Shown here: positions 61,626 through 64,000 of the stretch, one piece after another
Layout of the letters: every line of letters begins with the position of its first letter
Position numbering within the stretch: the first letter of the stretch is position 1
Assembly (NCBI GenBank): GCA_022606135.1
Contig: JABYQN010000008.1
Span: 1,550,001 to 1,614,000 of the forward strand
Source of the DNA: Fomes fomentarius
Lineage: Eukaryota; Basidiomycota; Agaricomycetes; Polyporales; Polyporaceae
DNA: 64,000 nt
Direction of reading: 5' to 3'
Translations under genes and position numbers: made by a program
The notes under the pieces: model-generated
What the model was told of the DNA's origin: nothing
Databases searched by the model: none
The model's input: the letters and a program-made list of their open reading frames with translations, nothing else

Positions 61626-63213
61626 TGTGGCTGTGGGCTGTGGCTGTGGCTGGGCTGCAAGGGGAATCTATAGCCTGAGGCCGAAAGTGTACGGGAAACG
61701 CGGCGGACTGCCTGCGACCATGGTTTGCTCTTAAAGCTCGCACAGGCGAGGAGTGCCGATATCATCTCCAGCCCTTGGGTCGACGGCACATCCGACAACG
61801 GACGGCCGAGGTTAGTCCGCGCAGGGGGAAACCGCTCCCTGAGCCCTCCTCGCGAAGCCGGAACCTGGCTGGCAACTGCACGCCCCACCGCCACGGGCCC
61901 GTGTGTTGGGAATAATCTCCAGTTGCGATCTTGCCGCCAGTGCCAATACATACGTTACTTCCGTTACCGCCACGAAATTTCCCGCAGAACACGTACCTCG
62001 TCCGCCTGAGACTTCCCTGGCTCCCAGCACGCGTACCGCCCACCAGTACGTATGCTGTGGAGAGATCCGGAAGCGGCATGGCGGGAGTAGACGTGGCCCT
62101 AAGACGAAATTGAGTTTTTGGTGTCCTCAATAACTCCGGGGCAGCTCCGGCGCACCGTGACCAGGCGTACCGCCTTTTGTCATTGCACCGTGGCCAGACG
62201 GCAACCTACGGCAACAGGACTGGTTGGCTCTGGGTTGGTGAGTAGGGCTTGGGCTTGGGCTGCCCAGCCGTTAATGCCGCCATCTGGTACTACACCTCGG
62301 CTGTGGCGCTGGTGCACAGTATGCATATGCATATGCACTGATGCGTCTCACTGATAGCCAACTAGTACGGTACAACTACATACTTGTAACATAAGCATCC
62401 TGATCCACTGGCATATTGCCTGCACAAAACACTCGCACTCACCCACTCCCACTCTGGATGCGCTCGTGCTGCGATAGCCATTCATGGGGTGCAAGCACTT
62501 ATGCGCACGTCGCATTGAAACCCCAAGGTTGCAATTGCAACTGGGCCCGAATTCGAACAGAGCTCACGATCAGGAAGAGCAGAAGCCTAGTAGGGCAGCA
62601 CGAGCGCCTGCTCATCGCATCCGCGCCCGAGGTTTCGCCGTGGGGAACGGGTTGGGGGTGCTGCTGAAAAGAGGAGAGAAGAAAGGGTAAGTATGGCGTC
62701 ACGACGTGCCCTGCGGCATGCCCCGGTCCGGGATATTCAAGGGAGATTGGGTGGCGGTTTATAGTTTCCTACAGCTTTCCCCGAGGGCCATTTTATGCAG
62801 GGTATCCCTAATATCCTTGCATCCCTGGCTTGAGGATTGCATCTGGGATCGGGCAGATACAAATGGTGATTCTTTCAATCCATGCAACAGGGCATGATCT
62901 GGAAATGCTATGGATGAACCGCCACCCTTGAATATCCCGGACCGGGGTATTATTAAGTGCCAGTGTGCGACAATCTGGGTATCGGATTCCGCATCTGCCT
63001 GCGATCCATCGGCCAGGGAAACTACGTAGGTGCTACTAAGTACTGTAGCCTCAGTAACGGTACATAACAACGTCGCCACCGCCCCAGATCTCGCTATATA
63101 GGCAAGTCACTCTTCGGCGTATTCGACGGACAAACTCGCTCCTGCCTATCCATCCTCGAAGCCTCGAACGCGCACCCCCGACTCGGATATCAATCCAACT
63201 GAACGCAGAACTC
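61626..63213. other. intergenic, GH1 to oxidoreductase
   Basis: About 1.6 kb between two divergent starts. It holds both promoters and an inverted-repeat element at 62721-62948. No further gene is supported; the open frames are short and overlap on both strands. Confidence 0.5.
62721..62948. repeat. MITE-like inverted-repeat element
   Basis: A perfect 23-nt inverted repeat, CCCCGGTCCGGGATATTCAA plus GGG, occurs at 62721-62743 and in reverse complement at about 62925-62947. Partial similarity (GGTGGCGGTT, then ..ATAG) continues inward on both sides. The unit is about 230 bp with no coding capacity. Each repeat also contains the palindrome CCGGTCCGG. Size and structure resemble a miniature inverted-repeat transposable element; no convincing target duplication was seen. 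Confidence 0.65.
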
Positions 63214-64000
63214 ATGGCTCCCAAAGGTCTTGCCATCCTGGGCGCCGGAATCTTCGCCAAAGAGGGTGAGTCCGAGTCCCGTCCTATAGTTTAGCACTCT
63301 CTGCACTTCGAGTCGTCGAAGTCGAGCTCCCTAAGCACAATGACACAAGCAGCAGTACTCTCGAGGTACCTCCGGGAATTCGCCTTTCCCGAATCTATCA
63401 GGCTTTGTGGCTCGAGGCTTGAGGCTGCTGTAATCTGTTGTAGCCTGCACTATCCCACCAAACCTTGTGCATTGAGCGACAATCGCCTGCATGATCGCCC
63501 GCTCGTCTCACCTCCCGCGCCCGTCCATTGCCCTCCATTCGCGCCCGTACTGCCACTGACGCTCACCATCGCATACGATCTCGCCATCAGCCCACCTCCC
63601 AGCGCTCGCCGCGCTCGGCTCCGCCGTCATCGACCTCAAAGCAGTCTACTCGCGCTCGATCAAGAGCGCAGCCGCGTTCGCCCAGAACGCAGAGCAGACC
63701 CTCGGCCTGCAACACAAGCTCGACATCTACAATGACGAAGACACCAAAAAGTCGCTCGACGCGCTCCTCGCACGCACAGACATCGCCGGCGTCATCGTCG
63801 TGCTCCCCATCACGACCCAGCCTGACGTCATCCGCAAGGCGCTCGCGGCGGGCAAACATGTCCTCAGCGAGAAGCCGGTAGCGCCCGACGTGAAGAGCGG
63901 CAGGGAGCTCGTGGCGGAGTACGAGGCCAAGTGGAAGCCAAAGGGTCTTGTGTGGCGCGTTGCGGAGAACTTTGAGCAGGAGCCTGGGTACCAGGCTGCG
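63214..64000 (+). CDS. Gfo/Idh/MocA oxidoreductase, 5' part (cut by window)
   Basis: Exon 1 is 63214-63265, encoding MAPKGLAILGAGIFAKE with the dinucleotide-binding GxGxxA-like GAGIFA. A 325-nt intron (63266-63590) is long for this genome. Exon 2 continues in phase with AHLPALAALG, AVYSRSIKSAAAFAQ, ARTDIAGVIVVLPITTQ, IRKALAAGKHVLSEKPV (the family EKP motif, Lys near the active site) and WRVAENFEQEP, running off the window end. NAD(P)-dependent dehydrogenase of the Gfo/Idh/MocA superfamily, probably acting on a sugar or polyol; the substrate cannot be told. Confidence 0.9.

Overview
The window looks like nuclear DNA from a mushroom-forming basidiomycete (Agaricomycete; Polyporales is my guess, not shown). 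Reasons: nearly every gene is split by 50-65 nt introns with GTRNGT donors and CTAAC/CTAAT-like branch sites, and the gene set is typical: a Clp1-like protein, DUF6533 multi-pass membrane proteins, a HET-domain protein, a tnp2/Plavaka-type DNA transposon, an ERT1/AcuK-type regulator and an intracellular GH1 beta-glucosidase. Exon models below were built by hand from splice signals and reading phase.

Layout. 0-1.4 kb: clp1-like gene (-). 1.4-4.7 kb: gene-poor. 4.7-8.8 kb: SAP-domain protein (+). 9.4-10.5 kb: unknown spliced gene (-). 11.2-13.0 kb: SLX1 nuclease (-), head to head with TOF1/Swi1/Timeless (+, 13.5-17.6 kb). 18.3-20.5 kb: HET-domain gene (+). 21.3-22.1 kb: small orphan gene, first member of a paralogous pair. 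22.3-42.1 kb: accessory region with four DUF6533 membrane-protein copies (one clearly dead), a complete but mutated 7.2-kb DNA transposon with terminal inverted repeats and target-site duplication, and a tandem segmental duplication carrying a DUF6533 gene plus a NOSIP-type RING gene (one NOSIP intact, one a pseudogene). 42.6-44.4 kb: C-terminally anchored unknown protein (-). 44.9-47.1 kb: PIF1 helicase (+). 47.6-48.3 kb: second member of the orphan pair. 48.5 kb: intron-containing tRNA-Asn. 48.7-50.9 kb: ERT1/AcuK-like Zn2Cys6-PAS regulator. 51.8-55.8 kb: PI-specific phospholipase C. 56.4-57.7 kb: small coiled-coil/proline-rich protein (-). 58.6-61.6 kb: GH1 beta-glucosidase (-). 62.7-62.95 kb: short inverted-repeat element. 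63.2 kb-end: Gfo/Idh/MocA oxidoreductase (+, cut by the window).

Functional themes. Three genome-stability factors (SLX1, TOF1, PIF1) lie in the window, and SLX1 and TOF1 share a roughly 0.5-kb divergent promoter. ERT1 (gluconeogenesis control), PLC (lipid and calcium signalling) and GH1 (cellobiose use) are core metabolism and signalling genes. The fast-evolving part is the 18-42 kb block: HET gene, orphan paralogue, DUF6533 array, transposon and duplicated NOSIP block. The most unusual items are the orphan paralogue pair, the segmental duplication with its decaying NOSIP, the HET domain with a hydrophobic insert, and GC-AG introns in TOF1 and ERT1.
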